The notes: generated from the letters alone by a model not told the origin. A stretch of 64,000 bases of DNA from UBA6544 sp049601975 (GCA_049601975.1 JBMYRC010000002.1:21325-85324), one strand, 5' to 3'; positions 8,905-18,831 are shown, counted from the first letter of the stretch. Translations and numbers: made by a program.

Positions 8905-9315
8905 ATGAAGAGCAAATTCACAGTGACACTCGGCCTCACGATAATTGTCGCCGCCGGCTTTGCGCAGGCGGCTGATACAAAAGCAAAAATCTCCGGGCGC
9001 GATTGCAAACGACTGATACAACATCAGGCGAGCGCGGACGTTAATTATAAGCCGGGTGTTGATGTTCGCGGTCGACGGGTTGCCGGCGCGGACGTGGCGG
9101 GCGGCATGAAGTTGAAGCTACCGAAAACTGTCGAATTCGACATTGCCTTTAATCCGCTGAAAGGAACCTCGGCCACCCGCTTCGGCGAGACCGCTTCCAG
9201 TGTTGGAAAAGTAAAATACGACATTTGGAAAAACGCTTTTACCTTCAATGGCGAGCCCATGAACGATAAAGCCATGGCTGAGCTTGCCCGCAAATGCCGC
9301 GCCGCCGGCAGATAG
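8905..9315 (+). CDS. Small secreted protein of unknown function
   Basis: The 136-residue product starts with a clear Sec signal peptide: lysines at 2 and 4, a hydrophobic core at about 7-19 and an AQA/A cleavage site near residues 20-23. The mature part is basic, with two cysteines (C34 and C131) that could form a periplasmic disulfide, and the segment YKPGVDVRGRRVAGADV. I recognise no named domain. Similar proteins seem common before proS in this group, but I cannot confirm that here. ATG 8905 puts the signal peptide at the N-terminus; an earlier start at 8875 would bury it. Confidence 0.7.
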   Translation: MKSKFTVTLGLTIIVAAGFAQAADTKAKISGRDCKRLIQHQASADVNYKPGVDVRGRRVAGADVAGGMKLKLPKTVEFDIAFNPLKGTSATRFGETASSVGKVKYDIWKNAFTFNGEPMNDKAMAELARKCRAAGR

Positions 9316-9435
9316 CGCATGGTTGGCCCGATTATTAGGGCTATTGATGGACAAGAGACTGCGTCTTTTCTAGATTGAAGCAGCCTTCCGTCACGCACAC
9401 GTTGCGGGGCTCTTCCAGCGAGGTCCGAAATATTC

Positions 9436-10785
9436 ATGACTACCGATACAAGCAACGCCGTTCGTCTGTCGCAATTTTTCCTACCGACGCTGAAAGAGAC
9501 GCCGCAAGAAGCGCAGGTCGTCTCTCACCGTTACATGCTGCGGGCGGGTATGGTCCGGCAGGCGAGCGCCGGTATTTATTCGTGGCTACCGCTGGGTTTC
9601 CGGGTCTTGAAAAAAATTGAACAGATTGTCCGTGAAGAGCAAAACTTAGCGGGTGCGCACGAAGTCCTGATGCCGACGATTCAGTCCGCCGATCTATGGC
9701 GACAGTCGAAGCGCTACGAGGACTACGGAAAGGAAATGCTGCGGATTAAGGATCGTCATGATCGCGACATGCTGTATGGGCCGACCAATGAGGAGCTTAT
9801 TACCGAGATATTCGCGGCTTCCGTTCGAAGCTATCGTGACCTTCCATTGAACCTCTACCATATTCAGTGGAAGTTCAGGGACGAAGTCCGCCCCCGGTTT
9901 GGTGTTATGCGGGGTCGTGAGTTCTACATGAAGGATGCGTACTCATTTGACTTAGATGCCGAGGCCGGGCGCGTCGCCTATAATAAAATGTTTGTCGCGT
10001 ATTTGCGGACATATGCACGCATGGGATTGAAAGCTATCCCAATGCGAGCAGAGACTGGTCCTATTGGTGGCGATATGAGCCATGAATTCATCATTATGGC
10101 GGAGACCGGCGAGAGTGAAGTGTTTTGCCATCAAGAATTGCTCGACTACGACATTCTGGATGAAGACATCAACTTCAGCTCCGCAGAGCAAATCCAAGGA
10201 TTCGTAGACCGGTGGACAGGGCAATACGCGGCAACGGACGAGATGCACGATAGCGCCCGGTTTGAGGCCGAGGTACCGGAGGACAAACGCGTCAGCGCAC
10301 GCGGAATTGAGGTCGGCCATATTTTCTTCTTCGGCGATAAATATTCAATCCCCTTCGGTGCAGTGGTGACCAACAGTGAAGGTAAAGAGGTTCCAGTGCA
10401 GATGGGATCTTATGGGGTGGGGGTCTCACGGTTAGTTGGCGGCGTGATCGAGGCGTGCCACGATGATGACGGTATTGTGTGGCCGGAGTCAGTCGCGCCG
10501 TTCAAGGTTGGCTTGATCAACTTGCGCGTCGGTGACGATGCTTGTGACTCGGCATGTGAGGACATCTTCGCAAAATTGAACGCTGCGGGTACCGAGGTTC
10601 TCTATGACGACCGGGACGAGCGCGCCGGAGTGAAGTTCTCCGAGATGGATTTGATCGGTCTGCCCTGGCAATTGATCGTCGGGCCCAGGGGCGTAAAAGC
10701 GGGCGTCGTTGAGCTAAAGAACCGTGCGAGCGGCGAGCGTGAAGAGCTCAGTCTGGATGCCGCCCTGAACCGTATCGCTGGTTAA
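9436..10785 (+). CDS. proS: Prolyl-tRNA synthetase (short, alphaproteobacterial form)
   Basis: The 449-residue class II synthetase charges tRNA-Pro. Visible features are the N-terminal RLSQFFLPTLKETP, ASAGIYSWLPLG, motif 2 around WKFRDEVRPRFGVMRGREF and motif 3 in GSYGVGVSRLVGG, followed by the anticodon-binding domain with YDDRDERAGVKFSE. At about 450 residues it lacks the large editing insertion found in the roughly 570-residue E. coli type, as is usual in alphaproteobacteria. It is followed by lolC after four bases, so the three genes proS-lolC-lolD are probably co-transcribed. Confidence 0.96.
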   Translation: MTTDTSNAVRLSQFFLPTLKETPQEAQVVSHRYMLRAGMVRQASAGIYSWLPLGFRVLKKIEQIVREEQNLAGAHEVLMPTIQSADLWRQSKRYEDYGKEMLRIKDRHDRDMLYGPTNEELITEIFAASVRSYRDLPLNLYHIQWKFRDEVRPRFGVMRGREFYMKDAYSFDLDAEAGRVAYNKMFVAYLRTYARMGLKAIPMRAETGPIGGDMSHEFIIMAETGESEVFCHQELLDYDILDEDINFSSAEQIQGFVDRWTGQYAATDEMHDSARFEAEVPEDKRVSARGIEVGHIFFFGDKYSIPFGAVVTNSEGKEVPVQMGSYGVGVSRLVGGVIEACHDDDGIVWPESVAPFKVGLINLRVGDDACDSACEDIFAKLNAAGTEVLYDDRDERAGVKFSEMDLIGLPWQLIVGPRGVKAGVVELKNRASGEREELSLDAALNRIAG

Positions 10786-10789
10786 GGGG

Positions 10790-12034
10790 ATGTTCTCCGC
10801 GTTTGAAAGATTGATGGCTTTCCGCTATTTGCGGGCAAAGCGCCAAGAAGGCTTCATCTCAGTGGTCGCCTGGTTCTCCTTACTCGGCATCATGCTGGGG
10901 GTCGCTACGCTGATCATTGTTATGTCGGTGATGAATGGGTTTCGCGCCGAGTTGTTGGGGCGAATTCTTGGGTTGAACGGGCATTTGGAAGTTTCAGCCG
11001 CGCGCGGGACACTGCAGGGCTACGATGATTTAGCAAAAAAGATCCGGGCGATTAAAAGCATTGTAAACGCTGCACCTGTCGTCGAAGGACAAGTATTACT
11101 GTCAGCCAATAAGGTGTCTCGCGGTGCAGTCGCACGTGGCATGATGGCTGAAGATATACGCGGTAAGCCATTGTTATTCGAAGGAATTAAGCAAGGAAGC
11201 CTTGACGGTTTCGACGCCGGGTCGGGTGTCTTGATCGGCAGCCGAATGGCGCAGAGGTTTCATCTTCGTCTTGGCGATCGATTGACGTTCATTGCACCGC
11301 GCGGCACGACGACCGCCTTCGGCACAATGCCGAGAATGAAGGCGTACAATATATCAGGCATCTTCGAAGTCGGGATGTCGGAATACGATTCCAGCTTTGT
11401 CTTCATGCCACTTGCAGCGGCGCAATCCTTCTTTCGGCAGAAGAATGGGGTCTCGCATATCGAAGTGTCTGCGGAACATGCGGATAAGATCGATACCGCG
11501 CGCAGTAAAATATTCGAGATGGCAGGGCCAACTGTTCGGGTGCGGGATTGGCGACAGGTTAATTCCACTTTCTTCACCGCGCTCAAGGTCGAGCGGAACG
11601 TCATGTTCCTTATTCTGACTCTCATCATCCTCGTGGCCGCCTTCAATATCATCTCAAGCCAGGTGATGTTGGTAAACGACAAGGGTAAGGGAATAGCGAT
11701 CCTCCGTACGATCGGTGCGACGCGAGGGATGGTATTGCGTATCTTTTTCGTCACCGGGGCCAGCGTCGGGATAATCGGGACGGTCGCGGGCAGTATCCTC
11801 GGCATTACGTTTTCCTTGAATATCGAAAGCATTCGCCAAGGCGTTCAAAGTCTCGCCGGTGTCGATCTTTTCCAAGCCGAAATCTACTTTCTATCGCAAT
11901 TACCGGCGAAGGTGGACGCGAACGAGGTGGTCCTGGTGATTGGGATGGCGTTGTTGTTGTCTTTCTTGGCCTCGATATATCCAGCATGGCGAGCGGCTCG
12001 CCTCGATCCCGTCGAAGTCCTTCGATATGAGTGA
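10790..12034 (+). CDS. lolC: Lipoprotein-releasing ABC transporter permease
   Basis: The 414-residue inner-membrane protein has one N-terminal helix (about residues 25-48), a large periplasmic domain and three C-terminal helices. This is the LolC/LolE layout of the MacB/FtsX superfamily. Typical sequences are FRYLRAKRQEGFISVVAWFS, SVMNGFRAELLGRILG and the cytoplasmic loop KGKGIAILRTIGATRGMVLR. With LolD it extracts lipoproteins from the inner membrane for transfer to LolA. There is one permease gene, so the complex is probably a LolC/E-type homodimer (LolF-like). It overlaps lolD by eight bases. Confidence 0.94.
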   Translation: MFSAFERLMAFRYLRAKRQEGFISVVAWFSLLGIMLGVATLIIVMSVMNGFRAELLGRILGLNGHLEVSAARGTLQGYDDLAKKIRAIKSIVNAAPVVEGQVLLSANKVSRGAVARGMMAEDIRGKPLLFEGIKQGSLDGFDAGSGVLIGSRMAQRFHLRLGDRLTFIAPRGTTTAFGTMPRMKAYNISGIFEVGMSEYDSSFVFMPLAAAQSFFRQKNGVSHIEVSAEHADKIDTARSKIFEMAGPTVRVRDWRQVNSTFFTALKVERNVMFLILTLIILVAAFNIISSQVMLVNDKGKGIAILRTIGATRGMVLRIFFVTGASVGIIGTVAGSILGITFSLNIESIRQGVQSLAGVDLFQAEIYFLSQLPAKVDANEVVLVIGMALLLSFLASIYPAWRAARLDPVEVLRYE

Positions 12035-12719
12035 CACCGTTCTCGAACTGCAAGGAGTCGACCGGACTTATCACCAAGCGGAAGAACGGTTGGACGTCTT
12101 AAAGGGCGTGGATCTGGCGCTTCATAAGGGGGAAATGGTAGCCCTTGTGGGGCCATCGGGGGCGGGTAAATCGACACTTCTGCATGTCGCGGGATTGCTG
12201 GAATATCCGGATGCGGGTGACGTATTCTTAGATGGTGCGTCCTGTGCTAAGCTTTCCGATGATGCACGCACTGGTCTGCGGCGCACAAAGATTGGGTTTA
12301 TCTATCAATTCCATCATTTACTACCGGAATTCTCGGCGTTGGAAAACGTGATGATTCCGCAAATGGTTGAGGGTAGGAGCCGCAGACAAGCGAGGGAATC
12401 GGCATCTGCATTGATCGAATCCGTCGGACTTACGACGCGTGCAACTCACCGGCCGGCCAAATTGTCGGGCGGAGAGCAACAACGGGTCGCGATAGCTCGG
12501 GCGCTGGCGAATTCCCCAGCCATTCTCTTGGCCGATGAGCCGACGGGCAATCTCGACACTCACACGGCGGATGGCGTGTTTGGATTGCTGGAGACACTCG
12601 TTCGCCAGAGCGGACTTGGCGCGCTGGTCGCAACGCATAACCTTGATCTGGCAGATAGAATGGACCGTATCCTGAGGTTGGAGAACGGAACACTTCATGA
12701 AGGTGCGGCGGCCGCCTGA
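12027..12719 (+). CDS. lolD: Lipoprotein-releasing system ATP-binding protein
   Basis: The 230-residue ABC ATPase drives the LolC partner encoded directly upstream. Walker A GPSGAGKST is at residues 42-50, the signature LSGGEQQRVAIARAL at 146-160 and Walker B ILLADEPTGNLD at about 166-177. I placed the start at ATG 12027, inside the end of lolC, because longer in-frame starts translate lolC coding sequence. The eight-base overlap indicates coupling with the permease. In many relatives dnaE follows directly; here three other genes intervene. Confidence 0.95.
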   Translation: MSDTVLELQGVDRTYHQAEERLDVLKGVDLALHKGEMVALVGPSGAGKSTLLHVAGLLEYPDAGDVFLDGASCAKLSDDARTGLRRTKIGFIYQFHHLLPEFSALENVMIPQMVEGRSRRQARESASALIESVGLTTRATHRPAKLSGGEQQRVAIARALANSPAILLADEPTGNLDTHTADGVFGLLETLVRQSGLGALVATHNLDLADRMDRILRLENGTLHEGAAAA

Positions 12720-12733
12720 GCCAGCAGAAAAAA

Positions 12734-13123
12734 ATGGCAACTTTTACATTCGACCATGTCCACTTGCGTAGCCCCGATCCGGAAGCGACGGCGGCATTTT
12801 ATGAGAAAATGTTTGGTGCTGAGATTATCCGGACGGAACAGGGTGGAAAGCCGCGCCTCGATATGAACCTGTGTGGCCAGATGTTTTTCATCGCGCCAGT
12901 AGCACAAGATTCCGAAGTGGGAGCACCGCCCGCATCTCCCTATCAGGGCTTAGATCATGTCGGTCTGACGGTCGATGGGATAGACAGCGTCGTTGCGGAT
13001 TTAAAAATCAAAGGCGCCGATTTCACCATGGAGCCAACGACCATTCGACCTGGCGTGCGGATCGCCTTCCTCAGCGGCCCCGAAGGCGTGGCGATCGAAA
13101 TTGTTGACCGCAACGCTCAATAG
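12734..13123 (+). CDS. VOC family (glyoxalase-fold) protein
   Basis: The 129-residue protein has two beta-alpha-beta-beta-beta repeats of the vicinal oxygen chelate fold. Repeat one starts FDHVHLRSPDPEATAAFYEKM and repeat two starts GLDHVGLTVDGI. His at the head of each repeat and Glu in the final VAIEIVDR fit a metal site. This fold covers lyases, dioxygenases, epimerases and resistance proteins, so the substrate is unknown. It begins 14 bases after lolD and its end overlaps the end of convergent greB by seven bases. Confidence 0.8.
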   Translation: MATFTFDHVHLRSPDPEATAAFYEKMFGAEIIRTEQGGKPRLDMNLCGQMFFIAPVAQDSEVGAPPASPYQGLDHVGLTVDGIDSVVADLKIKGADFTMEPTTIRPGVRIAFLSGPEGVAIEIVDRNAQ

Positions 13124-13665
13124 ACAATCCGAACAACTTCGATCTCTTCGACGCCTGCCGGCGTTCTTAGAACGACGACGTCACCTTCACGGGCTTTGTG
13201 CAGCGCGCGGGCAATCGGGGATATCCAACTGACCTGACCTTGGTCTGAGCGAGCCTCGTCAACTCCGACGATGCGGATGGTGTTCTCATCTCCGTCGCTC
13301 GTCTCGTACGTTACGGTGGCGCCGAAGAAGATTTGCTCCAGGCCTTTCTGTCGCGCGGGATCGACGATTTCAGTGTTGTCCAATCGCTTCATCAGAAATC
13401 TCATCCGACGATCGATCTCACGCAGACGTTTCTTGCCGTAAATATAATCACCGTTCTCGGAACGGTCGCCGTTGCCCGCCGCCCACGAGACGACTTCGAC
13501 GATCTTTGGCCGCTCTATATTCCGCAGTTCGCGTAATTCCGTGACCAACTGCATGTGGCCTTCGGGGGTCATGTAATTCTTGGAGCCGAGCGGCAGGGAG
13601 TCCGGCGCTTCGGGAAGGTCGTCATCCTCGTCGTTTTCGGATTCCTTCGTGAATGCTTTGCTCAT
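13117..13665 (-). CDS. greB: Transcription elongation factor GreB
   Basis: The 182-residue protein has the Gre layout: an N-terminal coiled-coil of about residues 35-100 (MTPEGHMQLVTELRELRNIE and onward), then an FKBP-like C-terminal domain with the family stretch SWISPIARALHKAREGDVV. The acidic tip is in NGDRSENGDYIYGKKRLREID. The start MSKAFTKESE is characteristic of GreB rather than GreA. Gre factors stimulate RNA cleavage by backtracked RNA polymerase. It is convergent with the VOC gene and five bases after the MmgE/PrpD gene on the same strand. Confidence 0.9.
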   Translation of the reverse strand: MSKAFTKESENDEDDDLPEAPDSLPLGSKNYMTPEGHMQLVTELRELRNIERPKIVEVVSWAAGNGDRSENGDYIYGKKRLREIDRRMRFLMKRLDNTEIVDPARQKGLEQIFFGATVTYETSDGDENTIRIVGVDEARSDQGQVSWISPIARALHKAREGDVVVLRTPAGVEEIEVVRIVY

Positions 13666-13670
13666 CGCAC

Positions 13671-15062
13671 CTATGCCGGTGGCACCGTCAATCCCAACAG
13701 TTTATCCGCTAAGTCTAAATCATCCAAATGCGCGCAAGTCGATATCAATTCCTCATACTGTTCCGCTGGAATTGGGACGCCAGGTGTAATTTCGCGCATT
13801 CGATCGACGAGGCCATCGAAGTCGAAGATGAATTCCCGGCCCGTCGCCGCTTTTGTGACGCTCCGACCATCTTTCAGGTGAATTGTGACCTGAGGCCCGA
13901 ATAGCGTGTGACGATGCGAGGGTACAATGGTGACACGGTGCATCAGGTCCAACACTTCCGCAGGGTCTTCCTCACCGAACTTACGTTCGACGCATTTCAA
14001 TAAGGGGAAAGAACGTCGCACCACGCCCCAGGCCGCATAATAGTGCGGGCTATCCGGGCGCGGTTCGCGGCTGCGCGACGGGAAGGCGGGACTTGGATAT
14101 TCCGTCTCCAACCAGTTGACGACGGATTCAATACGTTCGACATTCTCGTAAACAATATCGTGCTCCTCGCAAAGAGCCGCCGTCACATCGACATGAGCGA
14201 TATTGAATCCGGGTGTTGAATAAATGCGATAGAGCGTCTCCAGAAACATCCAATCTTGGCCGAGGTCGGCCGTGATTTTATCGAGGCTCGTTTTATTATC
14301 AGCGGTGAAGCTATAGCGCAGAATACCGAGATTGTTGCCGGTATAGGAGTTATAGAAACCGGCTTCCCCTTCCAATATGGTTTCGCCACCGGGTGCCCCA
14401 TGTTTCGACATAGCGATGGCGAGGAGCGCGTTTCGAACAGCGCCCCCCTCGCGTAAGGCCCGGCCGCCGCTCCGAATCCCTTCGAGATTACCACTCGCTA
14501 GGTTGACACATTGCGCGATCGCACCGTGAATGATGTTGGCGTCTAGTTTCATGATCTTTGCCGCCGCGACCGCCGCACCGAAGATGCCGAAGACCGGACC
14601 GGAGTGAAAACCGCGCGACATAACGGTTGGTATGAAGTCAGAGGCCATGCGTTCCATGATTTCGTAACCGGCCGCGACTCCGGTTAGGAACTCCTTGCCC
14701 GACGCACCGGTCGTCTCCGCCGCGACGAGGGCAGCAGGTAAAATCGCGCAACCGGGATGCGTGAGCATACGGAAGGTATCCCATTTACCTCCGGCGAAGA
14801 TTGTCTCTGCATTAACGAGGGCCGCTCCTGCCTTGGTTAATCGGGCACCGGTCACAAGGCATGTCGCCGCACCGCCGCCGCCGGCTTCCTCTTCTTGCAT
14901 CATTGCCAATGCCTGTTGAGCTTCCGGCATTCTGTGGCCGATCAAGGCGGAGGAGAGCGCTTGCAGTGTCACGCCCTTGGCGCGGTCCAACACTTCTGGC
15001 GGTAGATCCTCAAACGTTAGTTCTTCGACCCAGGCCGATATCGTCCGGCTCATCGATGCCAT
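13671..15062 (-). CDS. MmgE/PrpD family protein
   Basis: The 463-residue protein belongs to the MmgE/PrpD family (2-methylcitrate dehydratase, aconitate decarboxylase and related enzymes). Family stretches include ALVNAETIFAGGKWDTFR, MLTHPGCAILPAALVAAE, GVAAGYEIMERM, FHSGPVFGIFGAAVAAAK and the C-terminal DGRSVTKAATG. I chose ATG 15062 because GGAGAG lies just upstream; ATG 15053 is also possible. No other methylcitrate-cycle gene is present, so the substrate is not fixed. It probably shares a transcript with greB. Confidence 0.87.
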   Translation of the reverse strand: MASMSRTISAWVEELTFEDLPPEVLDRAKGVTLQALSSALIGHRMPEAQQALAMMQEEEAGGGGAATCLVTGARLTKAGAALVNAETIFAGGKWDTFRMLTHPGCAILPAALVAAETTGASGKEFLTGVAAGYEIMERMASDFIPTVMSRGFHSGPVFGIFGAAVAAAKIMKLDANIIHGAIAQCVNLASGNLEGIRSGGRALREGGAVRNALLAIAMSKHGAPGGETILEGEAGFYNSYTGNNLGILRYSFTADNKTSLDKITADLGQDWMFLETLYRIYSTPGFNIAHVDVTAALCEEHDIVYENVERIESVVNWLETEYPSPAFPSRSREPRPDSPHYYAAWGVVRRSFPLLKCVERKFGEEDPAEVLDLMHRVTIVPSHRHTLFGPQVTIHLKDGRSVTKAATGREFIFDFDGLVDRMREITPGVPIPAEQYEELISTCAHLDDLDLADKLLGLTVPPA

Positions 15063-15307
15063 GCTTCTCTCCAATCCCGTGAATCTTTGCGCGCCAAGAC
15101 CGCGGCCCGCCATAAAGCAATATTGTTTGATTGTGGTGTTGGGAAATCCTGCGCCCTTGATTTGGTTCCGAGATCACGAGTCGCGGGCGGCCAAAATTGA
15201 TTTTGTAAAGATTCCGCGGTGTAACGCTGTATATTGTGTTTCTGTGGTCGCGAACCCGCTATATATTCATGGATATAAACTCAGCCACGACATGACATTA
15301 TAACGAT

Positions 15308-18300
15308 ATGCCCCACGCCGAATTCGTTCATTTACGCACTCATTCCGCTTACTCCTTGTCTGAAGGCGCATTGCGCGTGAAGGATTTGATCGCGCTCTGC
15401 CAGCGCCACCGGATGCCGGCTGTTGGTGTCACTGATACCAATAACCTTTTCGGTGCGCTTGAGTTGTCGCTTGGCGCTCGCAGCGCAGGGGTACAACCGA
15501 TCATCGGTGTACAACTCGGCTTGCGGCGAACGGATGCTGGAAATGGCGGCCGTCATATACACGCCGGGTTTTTACCACCCGATGAATTGGTGCTATTGGC
15601 GCAGTCGAAGAAGGGATACGAGAACATCCTTTCGTTGGTTAGTCAGGCTTTTCTCGACTCTGATGCGGGCGAGCCGGCGCAAGTCGATATCGAAGACCTT
15701 CCGGGACGGAGCGAAGGGATCATTGCGCTGACGGGCGGCCCAAACGGTCCCGTTGGACGCCTCATCGCGAATGGACAGGGGCCCGCCGCAGAAGAAGTGT
15801 TGATGCGCTTGGCTTCGATTTACGAGAACCGGCTTTACGTCGAATTAATGCGACATAATTTGGAAGTAGAGAACCGGATTGAAGGTGATCTCATCGATCT
15901 CGCCTATCGTCATAACATACCATTGGTGGCGACCAATCAGGCATTCTTCGCCGACGAAAGCATGTACGAGGCGCATGATGCGCTTTTGTGTATCTCGCAG
16001 GGCGTGCCGATATCCAAACAAGATCGCCGCCGCGCCACGCCAGACCATCGTTTTAAGTCTGCGGAAGAAATGCGGGTTCTGTTCGCGGACCTGCCGGAAG
16101 CGATCAACAATACGTTAGTGATCGCGCAACGTTGCGCCTTCATGCCGGATACAAGAGCGCCAATTCTACCGGCGTACCCGCAATTAGATGGCAGAACGGA
16201 AGAGCAGGCGCTCCGCGATCTGGCGGAAGCAGGACTCGAGGCCCGATTATTAGATCAAGTCTACGGGGACGAGAGCGATCAAGCGAAAAGAGAAGAGCTG
16301 GCTGTGCCGTATCGCGAGCGTTTTGAATTCGAGCTCGGTGTTATCAATCAGATGGGATACCCCGGGTATTTCCTTATTGTTGCCGATTTCATTCAATGGG
16401 CGCGCCGTCACGATATTCCCGTAGGGCCTGGGCGCGGTTCCGGCGCGGGGTCTGTGATCGCTTGGGCACTGACAATCACGGATTTGGATCCGCTTCGTTG
16501 GGGATTACTATTCGAGCGATTCCTCAATCCCGAACGGGTATCAATGCCGGATTTCGATATCGATTTCTGCCGGGACGGGCGCGACAAGGTCATCCGCTAC
16601 GTGCAGAACGAATACGGGCATGATCGCGTCGCGCAAATCATCACTTTCGGTAAATTGGAAGCGCGAGCGGTGCTACGGGACGTCGGGCGCGTTTTGGAAA
16701 TGCCGTATTCGCAAGTTGATCGCATTTCCAAACTGGTGCCCAACAACCCTGCAAACCCAGTGAAGTTGCAGGAAGCGATCGATGGAGAGCCAGCACTCCG
16801 CGAAATGCAGAGAGAGGATGAGAGCGTAGAGCGTCTGATTAACATGGCGTTGAAGCTGGAAGGTCTGTTCCGACACGCCTCGACGCATGCGGCGGGTGTG
16901 GTGATCGGCGATCGGCCTCTGGATCAGTTGGTCCCCCTCTATCGCGATCCGCGCTCCGATATGCCCGTGACGCAATTCAATATGAAATACGTTGAGATGG
17001 CGGGTCTGGTGAAGTTCGACTTCCTTGGTCTCAAGACACTGACTGTTCTCGACAAGGCCGTCGACCTGCTGAAGGATCGCGATGTCGAGATCGACTTGGC
17101 GCATATCCCACTCGACGACAAGAAAACCTTCGACATGCTGTGCAAGGGCGACGCGGCTGGAGTGTTCCAGCTTGAAAGTTCCGGCATGCGGGATGTTCTG
17201 AAAAAGCTGCGACCCGACCGTTTTGAAGACATTATCGCCGTTGTGGCCCTCTATCGACCAGGGCCGATGGACAATATTCCAAGCTACATCCGCCGCAAAC
17301 ACGGCGAAGAAGATATAGATTACCTCCACCCATTGCTGGAAAGCGTGCTGAACGAGACGTACGGCATTGCGATCTACCAGGAACAAGTGATGGAGATTGC
17401 GCGTGTGTTGTCGGGTTATTCGCTCGGCGGTGCTGATTTGTTGCGTCGCGCGATGGGTAAGAAAATTCGGGCCGAAATGGAGGCTCAACGGAAGAATTTC
17501 ATCGACGGTGCGGTTGAGAATGGTGTTCACAAGGGAACGGCCGCGGACATCTTCGTTCAGGTCGAGAAATTCGCCGGTTACGGCTTCAACAAATCCCATG
17601 CGGCGGCGTATGCGCTCGTGGCGTATCAAACGGCCTATCTGAAAGCGAATTATCCAGTTGAGTTTCTCGCAGCATCGATGACATTGGATGCTGGCAACAC
17701 AGACAAGCTCGGACTCTTCCGGGTTGAATTGGAACGTCAAAAAATCCAACTTTTGCCACCTGACATACAAAAATCAGATATCTATTTCTCAGTTGAGACA
17801 TTGAACGAAGGTGAAACCGCCGTTCGATATGCACTATCAGCTGTAAAAAATGTCGGTGCTGCAGCGATGGAAGTATTGATCAACGAGCGCCAAGAGAATG
17901 GACCCTTTAAGGATTTATACGAATTCGCTGAACGGCTTGATGCGCAGGTCATGAACAAACGCCAGATCGAGAATTTGGCTCGTGCCGGCGCCTTTGACAC
18001 GGTTGTCCCAAACCGCCGTCAGGTATTTGAGGCGGTGGAGATGCTGGCTCGGCATACCCATGCCATGCAGAATGAACGGGAGAGCAATCAGGTCAATCTT
18101 TTCGGTGATGGATTCGGGGATCAAGCAAAACCACCGTTGCCTGATATCGACGACTGGTCGACGGAGGAACGCCTGCATCAAGAACAGGACGCCATTGGGT
18201 TCTATCTCTCCGCACATCCATTGGAATCCTATCGCCAAACACTGAACCGGTTAGGGGTGGTGGATTGGACTGATGTTCAGGCCGGTCGGGTGAGGGGAGG

Positions 18301-18781
18301 CCGTGTGACCATGGCGGGCATCGTTTCCGCCAGAAAATTCGTGAATTCGGCTCGTGGTGGCCGGTTGGCATTTGCGCAGATGTCGGATGCCAGCGGCTCT
18401 TATGAATTGATGGTTTTCTCTGAATTACTCTTCAAAAGTCGAGACCTCTTGGAATCCGGGACGCCATTATTAGTGTCAGTTGATGTGCAAAAGAAAGGCG
18501 ACGACATTCGCCTGTCGGCAAACTCGATCCAGGCCTTGGATGAGGCGGCCATGGAAGCGGTGGCTGGTTTGAAGATATTCCTGCGGGATGTAGAGGCGCT
18601 GAAAAGCCTCTCCGGCGTTATGCATGAACATGGTGTTCGGGGTAGGGGACGCGTCAGTTTGGTCCTTGATCGTGACTTACGGGAAATAGAGATGGACTTG
18701 CCGCAGGGCTATCAGATTTCCGCGCCAATGCGCTCGGCGATCAAGTCCATTTCGGGCGTCGTCGACGTCGTTGATTTGTAG
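15308..18781 (+). CDS. dnaE: DNA polymerase III subunit alpha
   Basis: This 1157-residue protein is the replicative polymerase. In order it shows the PHP domain from FVHLRTHSAYSLSEGALRVK, the palm with GPGRGSGAGSVIAWALTITD and the catalytic PDFDIDFCRDGRD near residues 414-426. The fingers region follows with FRHASTHAAGVVI and VFQLESSGMRD, then the helix-hairpin-helix region and an OB fold (VTMAGIVSARKFVNS) near the C-terminus. It is full length and intact. It follows a 245-base region divergent from the MmgE/PrpD gene and so must have its own promoter. Confidence 0.98.
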   Translation: MPHAEFVHLRTHSAYSLSEGALRVKDLIALCQRHRMPAVGVTDTNNLFGALELSLGARSAGVQPIIGVQLGLRRTDAGNGGRHIHAGFLPPDELVLLAQSKKGYENILSLVSQAFLDSDAGEPAQVDIEDLPGRSEGIIALTGGPNGPVGRLIANGQGPAAEEVLMRLASIYENRLYVELMRHNLEVENRIEGDLIDLAYRHNIPLVATNQAFFADESMYEAHDALLCISQGVPISKQDRRRATPDHRFKSAEEMRVLFADLPEAINNTLVIAQRCAFMPDTRAPILPAYPQLDGRTEEQALRDLAEAGLEARLLDQVYGDESDQAKREELAVPYRERFEFELGVINQMGYPGYFLIVADFIQWARRHDIPVGPGRGSGAGSVIAWALTITDLDPLRWGLLFERFLNPERVSMPDFDIDFCRDGRDKVIRYVQNEYGHDRVAQIITFGKLEARAVLRDVGRVLEMPYSQVDRISKLVPNNPANPVKLQEAIDGEPALREMQREDESVERLINMALKLEGLFRHASTHAAGVVIGDRPLDQLVPLYRDPRSDMPVTQFNMKYVEMAGLVKFDFLGLKTLTVLDKAVDLLKDRDVEIDLAHIPLDDKKTFDMLCKGDAAGVFQLESSGMRDVLKKLRPDRFEDIIAVVALYRPGPMDNIPSYIRRKHGEEDIDYLHPLLESVLNETYGIAIYQEQVMEIARVLSGYSLGGADLLRRAMGKKIRAEMEAQRKNFIDGAVENGVHKGTAADIFVQVEKFAGYGFNKSHAAAYALVAYQTAYLKANYPVEFLAASMTLDAGNTDKLGLFRVELERQKIQLLPPDIQKSDIYFSVETLNEGETAVRYALSAVKNVGAAAMEVLINERQENGPFKDLYEFAERLDAQVMNKRQIENLARAGAFDTVVPNRRQVFEAVEMLARHTHAMQNERESNQVNLFGDGFGDQAKPPLPDIDDWSTEERLHQEQDAIGFYLSAHPLESYRQTLNRLGVVDWTDVQAGRVRGGRVTMAGIVSARKFVNSARGGRLAFAQMSDASGSYELMVFSELLFKSRDLLESGTPLLVSVDVQKKGDDIRLSANSIQALDEAAMEAVAGLKIFLRDVEALKSLSGVMHEHGVRGRGRVSLVLDRDLREIEMDLPQGYQISAPMRSAIKSISGVVDVVDL

Positions 18782-18802
18782 GGGAAAACGTTACTCAACC
18801 AC

Positions 18803-18831
18803 TTGCAATCATACTAATCTGAGACTATACC
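18803..18831 (+). promoter_or_regulatory. Probable sigma-70 promoter for rpsB-tsf
   Basis: TTGCAA (18803-18808) and TATACC (18826-18831) are separated by exactly 17 bases. That is a good housekeeping promoter about 115 bases before the rpsB start, and it would give a leader long enough for a structured 5' end. It lies just after the dnaE stop codon. The call rests on pattern and position only. Confidence 0.5.

Noticed and set aside
8545..9024. A 159-codon minus-strand frame annotated as a complete permease-like gene.
   Set aside because: Only the part from 8844 downward is homologous, and it stops at a nonsense codon within a longer permease.
16673..17770. A 365-codon minus-strand open frame.
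   Set aside because: It lies antisense to the middle of intact dnaE, is His/Arg-rich with no family match, and is an ordinary consequence of codon bias.
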